A DNA stretch of 64,000 nucleotides from Mermis nigrescens (lineage: Eukaryota; Nematoda; Enoplea; Mermithida; Mermithidae), in assembly GCA_036768485.1 (NCBI GenBank), contig JAVLUZ010000507.1, positions 1,497,579-1,561,578 on the forward strand, in the 5' to 3' direction. Below are positions 1-8,771 of the stretch, piece by piece (position 1 is the first letter of the stretch; each line of letters begins with the position of its first letter). The position numbers and the translations under genes were made by a program. The notes below the pieces were generated by a model. It was not told the DNA's origin, searched no databases, and saw only the letters and a list, made by a program, of their open reading frames with translations.

Positions 1-604
1 ACAAGTCTAAAAATGTACCAGGGATCAAACCTCATACGTCAGTCGGGCGCATTTGTTTACACTCATTAGTGGTGTAAAGTGCTTTACATTGAATATTTAT
101 TTATCTTCAGATTATTGTGAAGTGTTAATTTTTTCATAAATATTGATCGTAATATGAGAGTAATATCAGAATTACAAATCCGACTTAAATCTTCTTTACA
201 CTCGGTGGCTGTGTAAAGTTTACATTTAAAATTAAATTTACTTCTAGAGCGTTGCAAAAGCTTAATTTTTTCCAAAATGTTCTACGTCAAGTCAAAATTA
301 CAAATCTGACTGTTAGTTTTCTCTACACCGAGGCACGTAGCTGGCCGTCCTATTTTTGGGGAGGACCAACACCAATTTTGGGGGGACTAAGCCCAAAAAG
401 GCCAAAATAGCACAAAATAACGTTTGAAAAGTCAGATTTTTCTAAATTTGGGGGGTCCGACTTCATTCCCCCCAGAGCTACGTGCTTGTCTATACCCTGT
501 AGTTATGTAAAGTTTAGTACTATTTAATTATTGTTGATGTGTAAACTTTACACTTCAAATTTATTTTACTTCCAGAGCATTGCAAATGTAATTTCTTTTC
601 GAAA
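1..604. other. Polinton left flank, repeat-rich, no gene
   Basis: No coding region is supported here. The stretch holds degenerate copies of a unit containing GTGTAAAGTTTACA-like inverted words and TTTACTTC(T/C)AGAGC(G/A)TTGCAAA (around 90-290 and 530-590), so the Polinton landed in older repetitive DNA. A small inverted-repeat element sits at 330-488. Confidence 0.5.
330..488. mobile_element. Small non-autonomous DNA element (MITE), 159 bp
   Basis: Terminal inverted repeats read GCACGTAGCT near the left end and AGCTACGTGC near the right end. They are flanked by near-identical 8-bp duplications, TCTACACC (322-329) and TCTATACC (489-496). The interior is non-coding with G runs. Size and 8-bp duplication suggest an hAT-type MITE; the superfamily is an inference. 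Confidence 0.55.
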
Positions 605-610
605 TATGTT
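605..610. repeat. Polinton target-site duplication, left copy
   Basis: TATGTT directly abuts the left AG terminus and is repeated exactly at 10960-10965. A 6-bp duplication is the known Polinton/Maverick integration signature. Confidence 0.9.
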
Positions 611-1400
611 AGTAGTTAGGCCTGCCTCCTAGGACGCAACGTTATAACATAGCCTGCGCTTAAGCATAGGCAGAGGGGCTCACAATCTGCTCCCTGGCTT
701 TTCCCAGGGAGCAATGCCAGCATAGGCTGTGTTGTAGCATGGCAGCCTGCCCAAACCTGCCCGGGGAGGGGGGCGCGTCCAGCCCAGGGCCAGGGGAGAG
801 GAATGCATGGGTAACCCCGGGTGTTATTACCCAGGGGGTTATTGCACTCTCGGGTTATTTTTGAAGAGGCGCAACTCAAGAACCAGCGGTCGGATTGGGC
901 TGAAATTTTAGGGGTAGGATGAACACCTTATTAGCAAACTATTACAAAAATTTTGATGGAGCACCTACAGTATACCAGCAGAAGTTTACACTTTTCCATA
1001 ACTCAAGAACCAATAGCCGGATTTTGTTAAAATTTTCAGGATATGACGTACATAGGCGAGGCATGCCGCTCAAAGAATTTCGGCGCGCAACCTACAGTAT
1101 ACCAATTAACTTTACACTTTCTCATATAGCACAATATTTCAAGAACTATAGGGCGGATTTAGCTCAAACTTTTAGGGTAAGATATATAAATTGTTGCTGT
1201 GCTATGTACAAAATTTTAGCGCAGCCTACAGTATACCAATTTTTTACAATGCTCCCAAGAAAAACAGGTGTGCACGCGCCTAGGCAGGGGCCCAGAGCGA
1301 TAGGGGACACTACCGCTACTTTACACCGCTGTGTGATCGTTTGTGATGCATAATATTCTTTTGTTTGCTCACTGAAATGTTGCCACAGATTAGCTAGAAT
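611..1400. repeat. Polinton left terminal inverted repeat
   Basis: About 790 bp match the reverse complement of 10117-10959. The match ends near 1400 (GCCACAGATTAGCTAGA), after which the sides diverge. Inside are about three direct repeats of roughly 125-130 bp, each with the word CCTACAGTATACCA (about 965, 1090, 1228) followed by TTTACA. ORFs reading through this repeat recur in both copies and look like by-products of it, not genes. Confidence 0.9.
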
Positions 1401-2170
1401 TAGGGCATTTTTTGTAATCAGGTTATAATGATTATTAGCAGTGTGCAAGTGAATCACCTTGGCAGCTTTAGGTCCTTTTAAAAACAAAACATTGCCATGA
1501 TATATTTTTATTTGGAACTCTGGCACCAAAGCTTTTGAATTTTCTCTACAGCTTCAAGACCATATTTATCTTCATTAATGCTAAGATTAGCTTTGTGCAT
1601 CAGTTCTAATGCTAGCCGTTTTTGCAGAGTACATCGGCTCTTATCTCCTTTCCTAATGGAATCCCATTTTGGGCTCTTTTCTTAGCTTTGCTATTCCTGT
1701 TACAACAGCTCGAGGTAGGGATAAATTATCGTTTGAGGATTTCAATATATCCACCTCCATTTTTACAAAAACTCCCTCACATCAGGTTCAAGGCCAGTTC
1801 CGGTTTGTTGTTTTTTTATCAACAATAACTATTTTGAAAGCTATGTCCTCGCTCAAGCAAAACTCGTTCTTAGACTGGGCTACATTTTCTATAATGCTCA
1901 AAACCTTGTCAGCATTTATATACTCACGTTGAGTAAATGGAACTAATACAGGTGCATGAAGGCCTGGTTGTCTAATTTCAATACCTACCAAAGAGTCAGG
2001 AGGACAGTCATGCAACATCTGCTTGATAGCTTCTCAAAAATCTGCTCAAAAACCTCAAACAGATTAAGGCATTTCTTAAACCGCAGCAAAAATGCTCTTG
2101 CAGTTGTCTTAAACCTACGAACAAAAATCTCTGGGAACTCATGTACTTTAAAGTATTTATTCAGATCCAT
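1400..2170 (-). pseudogene. polB: Polinton DNA polymerase B, N-terminal remnant
   Basis: Polinton PolB replicates the element by protein priming. The remnant starts at the ATG complementary to 2168-2170 (MDLNKYFKVHEFPEIF...), shifts frame near 2010 into a segment with DSLVGIEIRQPG and LVPFTQREY, and shifts again through 1790-1530 to a piece ending in NNHYNLIT near 1425. This order resembles the N-terminal region of metazoan Polinton polymerases. Everything downstream (exonuclease motifs, palm motifs) is absent: the coding sequence runs straight into the left terminal repeat. Roughly 200 codons survive of a gene that is normally over 1000 codons. A TCTATAAATA motif lies 37 bases upstream on this strand. 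Identification rests on pattern recognition of a poorly conserved region. Confidence 0.65.
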
Positions 2171-2206
2171 TTTAATGTAAGAACTTTATTGAGTTAAACT
2201 TTCCCA

Positions 2207-2242
2207 TATTTATAGACATACAATCAGAATCTATAAATACTA
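2207..2242. promoter_or_regulatory. Divergent pair of TATA-like motifs
   Basis: TCTATAAATA lies on the minus strand (2207-2216, pointing at the polymerase start) and TCTATAAATACTA on the plus strand (2230-2242, pointing at the small ORF starting at 2279). Both sit 36-37 bases from the ATG they face. The same word recurs before other genes of the element. Confidence 0.7.
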
Positions 2243-2278
2243 ATAATGGTCTACTGCTTAACTACACTTAGCACTAAA

Positions 2279-2614
2279 ATGGAAGAAATAAGAGAACTTA
2301 AAAACGTCTTTTTGTGGATGAGGAGAAAAGCCTTATGGCAGGTCAATCAAACCGGCCATAGAGCTATGTGGGAGAAACTTGGATCGGCCCATGTACTCCC
2401 TAATGATCCAGCTTTCTTTGCTATTTTTGTCAGAAAAAAATAGTTCTGAAAGGGACATTTTTGGAAACAAATTCTGGCAGGTGGTAATTTGAATATCCAA
2501 ATGTGCCCCAGGTGCAGCGAGTTTAATAGAGCCATGCAGGAAGCGGGCAAAAGAGTGCTGAAGCGCTATTCTGATCAGCAGGCTGAGGAGGAAAAGGCCA
2601 AAACAGCTTACTAA
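2279..2614 (+). CDS. Small Polinton ORF pair, function unknown
   Basis: A 54-codon frame opens at 2279 after the TATA-like motif and stops at 2441-2443. It is basic and contains WMRRKALWQVNQTGHRAMWE. A second frame at 2501-2614 begins MCPRCSEFNRAMQEAGKRV and is lysine/glutamate rich, with one CxxC pair. They may be two small genes or one gene split by a frameshift between 2443 and 2501; the sequence does not decide. I do not recognise either product. Confidence 0.35.
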
Positions 2615-2615
2615 G

Positions 2616-2625
2616 TCTATAAATA
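2616..2625 (+). promoter_or_regulatory. TATA-like motif before ORF at 2674
   Basis: TCTATAAATA, 48 bases ahead of the ATG at 2674 and identical to the core found before other genes of this element. Confidence 0.6.
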
Positions 2626-2673
2626 AGGGTGCGCGTTAGGTATATTATATATGCAGCTTTTAAAAAAGAAAGC

Positions 2674-2996
2674 ATGTCTTCACCCGGTGAACTAGCGTAC
2701 CATCATTTTATCCGAAAGCTTATTGAAAAAGCTAACAATCGCTACTTGAGCGTCAGAAATGTTCAAAATATGGGCTCCTGTTTCTGGGGTTACATGAGCG
2801 ATGCGTTTAAAGAGTGAACAGCGTGAAATTGATAAAACGCGAAGCGTTTTGGATTTTTGCATTGAGACCGAAAGCAGCCATTTTAAACAAAGATGTTGAT
2901 TCTTTGTGCGGCTTGTATCTGGCTTTTGATCGGAAAGAACATGTGGGAAAACATATGATAACTGTATTTTTGCAACAAGTAAATCGTTTGTTGTGA
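2674..2996 (+). pseudogene. Small Polinton gene of unknown function, twice frameshifted
   Basis: The frame opens with MSSPGELAYHHFIRKLIEK at 2674. Coherent coding sequence then continues through two frame changes, near 2810 and near 2890, to a stop at 2994-2996 after ...FLQQVNRLL. Three consecutive open segments in different frames, with no gap and a promoter motif upstream, argue for one damaged gene of about 107 codons. I do not recognise the family. A short alpha-helical protein is likely from composition only. Confidence 0.5.
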
Positions 2997-3126
2997 ATTT
3001 ACAGTAAAATGTGCGTTTTCGAAAAACGCAGGCTCCCGTTGCTCTTAACCTCCACGTAGGAGCCGGAAACGATCCGTTTGATCGGCCAATAAGAGCATAA
3101 ATATTAAAAAATAAAATAAATGTAAA
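2997..3126 (+). promoter_or_regulatory. Intergenic spacer with weak TATA-like box before integrase
   Basis: The spacer contains GCATAAATATTA (about 3095-3105), a weaker version of the element's TCTATAAATA motif, some 20 bases before the integrase ATG at 3127. A GC-rich inverted word (about 3011-3085) also lies here. Confidence 0.35.
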
Positions 3127-4147
3127 ATGGATAAAATTGTTGACAAAATTATATTACGACCCTCAAACTGGGTATACGGGGGCGAATCAACTTTTTGCTC
3201 GAGTAAAAAAACTACGTCCAGCTATAAAATTTGAAAAGGTAAAAGTATGGTCGGAAAAGCAACCCACGTATACACTAATGTAAACCTGCAGAAAACGATA
3301 TTCGCGTAATAAGGTAATTGTTAGCGGGTTGATGAGCAGTGGCAAGCAGATTTGGTTGATCTGCAATCAATAGCCGACCACAATCATAATTTTAAGTACC
3401 TACTCAACTGTATTGATATTTTCTCAAAGTACGCATGGTCAGTGCCACTTAAACAAAAAACTGGTAAAGAAATTATCGCATCTTTTCAGAAAATTTTCAA
3501 ATCGTCGGGCCGTAAACCATATAAACTGCAAACGGATCAGGAACTGAGTTTACAAACAAGGAATTTCAGCAATTTTTGAAATCTCAATTTATTGACTTTT
3601 TCACGACCAAAAGCGAAATGAAAGCTAGTATTGTTGAGCGGTTTAATCGTACGCTTAAAGAACGCATGTGGCGATATTTCACTAAAAAGAATACATTTAA
3701 ATATATTGACATTTTGCCCGATTTGCTTAAAAATTATAATAATCTTTTCATAGGACCATTGGTACATCCCCGCTAACGTTACCTATAAAAACGAAAGAGA
3801 AATTTTGAACAAAGCATTTAGGATTGAGAAACCGAACGCGTTGTTTTTAAATTTGATATTGGTGATAAAGTTCGTATAAGCAGTGAAACGCACATTCGAA
3901 AAAGGATTCTGGCCCAACTGGACCGAAGAATATTTCATTGTTAAAGAGAAGTTTGCTCGCACACCACCCGTTTATACTCTCGAAGATCAAAAGGGGGAAA
4001 TTAGAGGGTGTTTTCTACGAAACCGAGTTGCAGAAAATTAATTCAAAATCAGATGATTTATTCGTGATTGAAAAAATTATAAAAGTTCGTAAAAAAGGCA
4101 AGAAAACTGATTATTTGCGTGCTGGAGAGGCTACCTATCAAATTTGA
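3127..4147 (+). pseudogene. int: Polinton integrase (retroviral/DDE type), frameshifted
   Basis: This enzyme inserts element DNA into chromosomes and produces the 6-bp duplication seen here. The start is MDKIVDKIILRPSNW at 3127. The N-terminal zone is broken near 3230 and 3330. The catalytic core reads VDLQS (first Asp, about 3355), LLNCIDIFSKYAWSVPL, LQTD (second Asp, about 3535), then after a frameshift near 3540 FFTTKSEMKASIVERFNRTL (Glu at about 3640) and RMWRYFT. All three DDE residues are visible. The C-terminal chromodomain-like tail is again shifted (about 3780-3940) and ends with GVFYETELQK and a basic run, stopping at 4145-4147. At least four frame breaks make it inactive. The family call is firm. 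Confidence 0.9.
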
Positions 4148-4203
4148 CTCTCGTGGGTTTCTGATATTGTAAAGTTAACAGTAAGTTAAATCTAAGATCA
4201 AAA

Positions 4204-4518
4204 ATGGAGTCTTTTGGTCAGTGTTTTTTCAATCATATTCTACATCGTTTATCACAATACGTACATTTGTTCAATGATGCCATTGGTGATTATTTTTGGC
4301 CAAAAATGAGCAACCAGTATAGGCAAACATTGCTCAAATTTGATGATCATGCTATTTTGAGCTTCTCAAAGTTTATCAGAAACGCCCAGGCAGATCTTTG
4401 CCTGCTGTTTAACTTGTGGGAATTTTTAGCCCTGAGGCTAGGTTTTACTTTTGCGAACCTCCACACAAAAATCATTGATGAACACATAAATTCATCCATG
4501 TCATCAGTATTGATCTAA
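4204..4518 (+). CDS. Intact Polinton ORF of unknown function, 104 aa
   Basis: An uninterrupted 104-codon frame (MESFGQCFFNHILHRLSQYV...) lies between the integrase and the tandem repeat array. It is rich in Phe, Leu and His and could be helical. It shows no motif I recognise, no signal peptide and no TCTATAAATA box upstream. Intactness among broken neighbours is notable, but 104 codons can stay open by chance. Its start follows the integrase stop by 56 bases. Confidence 0.35.
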   Translation: MESFGQCFFNHILHRLSQYVHLFNDAIGDYFWPKMSNQYRQTLLKFDDHAILSFSKFIRNAQADLCLLFNLWEFLALRLGFTFANLHTKIIDEHINSSMSSVLI

Positions 4519-4523
4519 AAATT

Positions 4524-4918
4524 TGCAAAGGTTGGAATATTTTTTTTTGTAAAGTTTGGAATATTTTTTTGTAAAATTGGAATATTTTTGTAAAGTTTGG
4601 AATATTTTTTGTAAAGTTTGGAATATTTTTTGTAAAGTTTGGAATATTTTTTGTAAAGTTTGGAATATTTTTTGTAAAGTTTGAATATTTTTTGTAAAGT
4701 TTGGAATATTTTTTGTAAATTTTGGAATATTTTTGCAAAATTTGGAAATAATTTTACATGCTTAAGCACAGTACTTTTGTAAAGTTTGGAATATTTTTGT
4801 AAAGTTTGGAAAATTTTTTGTAGAGTTTGGAATATTTTTTGTAAAGTTTGGAATATTTTTTGTAAAGTTTGGAATATTTTTTGTAAAGTTTGGAATATTT
4901 TTTGTAAAGTTTGGAATA
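4524..4918. repeat. Minisatellite, about 21-bp unit, about 17 copies
   Basis: Tandem copies of GTAAAGTTTGGAATATTTTTT run in two blocks (about 4524-4745 and 4776-4918), split by a short non-repeat piece containing CTTAAGCACAGTAC. The last unit overlaps the stop codon of the TBP-like gene on the other strand. Long ORFs across this array on either strand only reflect the 21-bp (7-codon) periodicity. Confidence 0.9.
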
Positions 4919-5433
4919 TTATGTATCTAACCTGCATTTCTCAAGCATTGTTGAAACTATTTTATATACTCTGTGCAACTCATGCTCCTGTTTTGCACCT
5001 GTAAGGATCAATTTTCCGCTTGTGAACAGCAAAAATGTTATATTTCTGAATTTGAAGCATGTCAGGAAACATTTCCACTTCATACATACATTTTCTTTTC
5101 ACCAGCTCATAAAATTCGCAAAGATTAATGCGGAACCCTAAATTAGCAGAGCCTACGAACATATGGGGTTTCACCTTAAATCATCACTCCTAGCATTTAA
5201 TGCATCTACAGCTGCTTTTATAGCATCTCTTCACCATCTTTCACTGTTTTGGCTCCAACACATAAATTTTACCTGATTTGAAAATCAGTAATGTTGCCTG
5301 AGGTAGTCGAAATACAAATTCCTGGAAATCTCAAATAATTGTATTGTGCAGTCTTTGGTACTTGCAGATTTCTTCGAGGTTAAGCGTATGGGGCAGTGCT
5401 GTAGTCAGTAAAATATTTTTGTATAGTCACCAT
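4919..5433 (-). pseudogene. TATA-binding-protein-like gene carried by the Polinton, frameshifted
   Basis: TBP is a saddle-shaped two-repeat protein that binds TATA boxes and recruits transcription machinery. Read on the minus strand from the ATG at 5431-5433 to the stop at 4919-4921, about 171 codons remain, the size of a bare TBP core. The first half shows RFPG, then RLPQATLLIFKSGKIYV, then GAKTVKDGEE after a frame change. The second half shows VGSANLGFRINL, MYEVEMFP and, after another shift near 5020, FTSGKLILTGAK. Each half thus has FP followed by the (F)xSGKxxxxGAK signature in the right order, the diagnostic TBP repeat. At least three frame breaks and internal stops make it a pseudogene. 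It faces the ATPase gene across a 46-base gap holding one TATA-like motif. Homology is strong by motif; its role is inferred. I know no standard Polinton gene of this type. Confidence 0.85.
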
Positions 5434-5436
5434 TTT

Positions 5437-5448
5437 TCTATAAATACT
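5437..5448 (+). promoter_or_regulatory. TATA-like motif between TBP-like gene and ATPase
   Basis: TCTATAAATACT, 31 bases before the ATPase ATG at 5480 and 3 bases from the divergently oriented TBP-like start. It is the only such motif in the gap; on the minus strand it reads TATTTATA, so it might serve both genes. Confidence 0.6.
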
Positions 5449-5479
5449 TCCTGATAAACTTATATTTATACCTAAAACC

Positions 5480-6127
5480 ATGATGTTCCAAAACATCCTT
5501 TCACCTGCCTTGTTTCAGGACCAACAAAGTCAGGCAAAACAACATTTGTCAAGCGATTAATTGAGAATAGAGCATGCCTGATTGATACTAAAATCAAAAG
5601 ATTTGGTGAAAGCTGCAGAAAATCAGCTTCTTTATAAAAAACTAAATGATGTTTCATTCATAGAAGGGCTTCCTGATTTTAATTACCTAAAACAATTTAG
5701 TCATGTGCCTCAACTTTTGATTCTCGATGATCTTATGCAACAGAGCAAGGGTAATGCCCAGATTGTTCAACTTTTACGAGGAGTTGTCATCATTGGAACA
5801 TTAGCATTATACACATTGTTCAAAACGTTTTCTTTGATGGTCTAAGAACTTCTACGCATCAACTCTTGATTACATAGTTTTATTCAAACACCCTGCTGAT
5901 CAGTTATAGCACAAATGCTTTCCAGACAGCTCTATCCTGCCAACGCTAAATATTTTCTAGAAGCTTATTCTGATGCTACTTCAGCCACATGGTTACCTTT
6001 TAATTGATCTAACTCAAAATGCTAGAGATGAACTCAGGCTTAAAACAAATATTTTTAGCAGGCATCCAACTGTTTATATGCAGAAATCTATAAATACTAG
6101 TAGAGATATTATGACAAAAAATGGGTA
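5480..6127 (+). pseudogene. Polinton FtsK/HerA-type DNA-packaging ATPase, frameshifted
   Basis: The ATPase pumps DNA into capsids in related viruses. The Walker A motif GPTKSGKTT is at about 5518-5545 (in the frame HPFTCLVSGPTKSGKT), with a frameshift just before it and another near 5590. Walker B is QLLILDDLM at about 5720-5745. After a shift near 5790 the conserved downstream block follows (HHWNIS..., QNVFFDGLRTS), then QLYPANAKYFLEAYSDAT, ending HPTVYMQK... with a stop at 6125-6127. The 3' end overlaps the next promoter motif and the next start codon. The family call is firm and the copy is clearly inactive. Confidence 0.85.
6087..6100 (+). promoter_or_regulatory. TATA-like motif inside the ATPase 3' end
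   Basis: TCTATAAATACTAG, 21 bases before the ATG at 6122. It is embedded in the end of the ATPase reading frame, which suggests compact, virus-like gene packing. Confidence 0.65.
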
Positions 6128-6469
6128 AAGAACGATTAACACGCAATATTGGTTGGCCAAGACTTCTAAGTCAAGCAAAAGAAACCTCAAAGAGTCAAGT
6201 TATTGCAATACCGCCAGCAAAGATCAAATCCTTTGTCTCTGTGACTGTGCAAACAACTTTCTGAATGGTAATATTCCTTTTGGTAAAATGATATAAATAA
6301 ACTTCGAAGATATCGAATCAAATTAGATACCTGGCAAACAATAAAAGCAGGCGACTACAAAAACAAAAGAAAGATATTATAATACAGGAAGGTGGTTTTC
6401 TTCTTTACTACTCCCATACTTACGATAGCTGGTAGTTTGATAGCTGATGCAATAGCTGGTAGAAAATGA
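6122..6469 (+). pseudogene. Small basic Polinton protein with Gly/Ala-rich hydrophobic tail, broken
   Basis: The frame opens MGKERLTRNIGWPRLLSQ and stops at 6264. The series continues in other frames through a basic stretch (about 6300-6370) to GGFL and a hydrophobic tail LTIAGSLIADAIAGRK, stopping at 6467-6469. Metazoan Polintons and adintoviruses carry small basic, Gly/Ala-tailed core or minor virion proteins at this position between ATPase and capsid genes. I infer such a role from composition and position. Its stop overlaps the next ATG (ATGA, 6466-6469), implying co-expression. Confidence 0.5.
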
Positions 6470-6988
6470 AACATACTGAAAAAATGATTCTTATACCCGC
6501 TGAAATCAGCGAAAGGACTAAACCTATCGATGTTATGCTAGATTCCTTGGATAATGAATTGCAAAAGTTTTGCATAGCAAAAGTATAGCTCCTGAAATAA
6601 AACTCATGAAATACAATCAGGTGCTTAGCAGATTTAAACGACTATATGAACAAAAGCAGCAGCCATATAGAGCTAGTATAGTTGAAGATACAACGAATGC
6701 ATTGAAAGTGATGAAGATGTGCTTGTTGGTATGCCAAAAAATCAGATCCCAAAGGCAAAACTCCTTCTTCACTACATCTGTACAGCCCATTTATTGAAAT
6801 TGAGCCTAATGGTGAGCTTGTGATAGATGGCAATAGAATTGAAGGCTCAAACATTACAGATTTAGTTAATGATCTTGCACGTGAGCGTAAGAAAATAAGC
6901 AGGCACCCTGGCACAAAAGAATGCTGAAAGTGTTAAATCGCACAAATGTTCCACTGAAAGTATAGTAAATAGACAAGGTAAGGAGATT
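6466..6988 (+). pseudogene. Conserved Polinton ORF of unassigned function, broken
   Basis: It starts MKHTEKMILIPAEISE at 6466, overlapping the previous stop by 4 bases. A frameshift near 6565 leads to APEIKLMKYNQVLSRFKRLY (about 6588-6650), then further shifts near 6690 and 6790 into a segment with PFIEIEPNGELVIDGNRIEG (about 6790-6850) and RKKISRHPGTKE, ending around 6988. A protein with this order (start with ILIP/VLVP, mid-region MKYNQxLxRF) recurs in metazoan Polintons between ATPase and capsid genes, but its function is not settled. Confidence 0.5.
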
Positions 6989-7022
6989 TTGCTGCAGGTG
7001 GGGAATTTGACTGGGATGAAAG

Positions 7023-7034
7023 TCTATAAATACT
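7023..7034 (+). promoter_or_regulatory. TATA-like motif before ORF at 7072
   Basis: TCTATAAATACT, 37 bases before the ATG at 7072. The leader contains TTCAAAACAAAA, which recurs in the leader of the capsid gene (about 7459-7471). Confidence 0.65.
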
Positions 7035-7071
7035 TATCACATATGATTTATTCAAAACAAAATTACGCAAA

Positions 7072-7421
7072 ATGCACGTTCAATTCAATCCTAACGATTA
7101 GCAACATTTGGTTGGACTACTACATACAGGGCAGGCTGCCCAAACAGGCTATGGGGTTGGAAGGGTATAAAGGCATCCCATACCAGCGGGGCGTAGGTCT
7201 GGCAGTTTTTCCGTTCGCTTTTGTGGAATGGCAGTCCTTGAAGTTTTGCAGTCAATTGAAGGAGTTGGAAAACATGCTCTAGCTGTGGTTCAAACATAGC
7301 GTCTGATTTGGCCCAGGGAAAACCGCTTGAGTCTACTAAAGAACACTCAAAGCGAGAAGCTGCCCAATTGTTTGATGAAGCCTCATGCCCTTCAGCAGCA
7401 GCAAGGAGAGGGTCCTGGTAG
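7072..7421 (+). pseudogene. Polinton small virion-core-like protein, broken
   Basis: The chosen ATG is at 7072 (the nearer of two in the leader; 7043 is also possible). Segments in successive frames give GIPYQRGVGL (about 7165-7195), FFRSLL, then NIASDLAQGKPLESTKEHSK (about 7294-7353) before a stop at 7419-7421. Gly-rich RGIPYQRGxGLGG followed by a NIASDxxxG block is typical of a small protein next to the capsid gene in Polintons/adintoviruses, sometimes compared with adenovirus core proteins. Several frameshifts are present. The role is inferred from family and position. Confidence 0.6.
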
Positions 7422-7431
7422 CCGCCCAAAG

Positions 7432-7445
7432 TCTATAAATACTAG
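7432..7445 (+). promoter_or_regulatory. TATA-like motif before the capsid gene
   Basis: TCTATAAATACTAG, identical over 14 bases to the motif at 6087-6100 and 28 bases before the ATG at 7474. Confidence 0.7.
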
Positions 7446-7473
7446 CATGATAGATGCTTTTCAAAACAAAAAA

Positions 7474-8769
7474 ATGGCTCTCGTAAACGGAAAATCTATC
7501 CCCAGTACCAAGACTGAACTGACCTTTTTACGGTCCCTCCTACTCAAGTAGTGATAAAGCTTGGTTTTTGGCATGAAATTCAACCTACAAATCCTATTAC
7601 TAATGAGGGACCATATGAATTTAGAGTACCTCCTGATCCACATTACATTCAGCTCAATAAAAACTACATTTACATGCTACTGAGAATCAAAATCCAGTAG
7701 TTGCTGCTGGAGCAGCAGTGCCTGACTATGCGCCTATCAATCTTATTGGTAAGACTTTCTTTAAGCAGGTAAAATGCTTTTTAGGAGGCAAATTAGTTTT
7801 TGACAAGTTTCTGATAAATATGTTATTACAGATCGTATTTTTGAACTGAATTAAATTATGGTTATGATGTCAAGCATTTGCATTTGCAATCTGCGCTGTA
7901 CTTTCAATGAAGGTGGAAGTGATGTTGACACAAAAGACAATGAAGATTTCAAAAACGCTCAAAAATGTTCAAAGATGAAAATGTTGTGGAAGTTGCGGCC
8001 CCGCTGCACATTGACATGTTCTTGCAAGACAGATATTTAGTTAATTTTAGCCTGATTTCGCCTAGAATTACACAGAAATAATAATGCATTTGCTTTGCAG
8101 TGCTTTGAGGATGTCAGCCTTGACTTGAAAGTCTCACAAATGAAATTTTTTATTCGAAAAGTTGAGGTTTTGGACACTGTGAATTTAGCCTTTGAGCAAC
8201 AATGCTTTCCCTATACAGCAAAATATCCCATAAGGAGAGTAGGTTTGACCAATTTGCACATTTCAAATCCTGCTAGAGAAACGCCAAATTATACATTGTT
8301 TACTGGTCAGCTGCCTAGGCGTATAGTGTTTGCTTGTGTTGAAGGCAGTGCTTATCGAGGCAATCTAGCAAAATCGCCTTTCAACTTCAAACCGTTCAGC
8401 ATAAATGATGTAAAAGTAACGTGTGGAGGTATAACGTATCTTGCTTACCCACTCAGCATTTCATTTAAACATGACAGGTACTTGCAAGCCTATACTCAGA
8501 TGTTTGATGCATTAGATATTGGGCATGAAGGTAATTTCATTAGCAGAGAAGATTTTAAAACAAGTCACTGCTTCTTTGTGTTCGCTTTGACTCCTGATGC
8601 AGATGATGGAGGACACTGGGACCTAGTCCGTGAAGGAACAACAAGCATCGCTGTTAGGTTTTCTGAGAATTTGCCCGATTCTGGCATTGAAATCATTATA
8701 TATGCTGAATTTGATAACTTAATAATGATTGATAAAAACCGAAACACGTTTCATGACTATGATGCATAA
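7474..8769 (+). pseudogene. Polinton major-capsid-like protein, 5' half frameshifted
   Basis: The gene opens MALVNGKSIPSTKTEL at 7474 (an ATG at 7447 is in the leader). Coding segments run through several frame breaks (near 7540, 7690, 7815, 7850, 7960, 8060) and then one clean 224-codon frame from about 8095 to the stop at 8767-8769, with CFPYTAKYPIRRVGL, GQLPRRIVFACVEG and a C-terminus FSENLPDSGIEIIIYAEFD. This order matches the hexon-like protein (F54H12.2-like) that sits directly before the protease in metazoan Polintons and adintoviruses. The 3' half is far better preserved than the 5' half. The protease gene follows after 2 bases. Confidence 0.8.
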
Positions 8770-8771
8770 AC

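Noticed and set aside
919..1353. 144-codon ORF in the left Polinton repeat, with a match at 10369-10701
   Set aside because: It lies wholly in the terminal inverted repeat and reads its tandem units; recurrence reflects the repeat, not a conserved gene.
4524..4918. Possible CRISPR-like array
   Set aside because: Units are contiguous with no unique spacers, and the context is eukaryotic.
4472..4937. Long minus-strand ORFs of Lys/Phe/Gln repeats
   Set aside because: They only read the 21-bp minisatellite, whose unit is seven codons long; no coding signature and overlapping frames are equally open.
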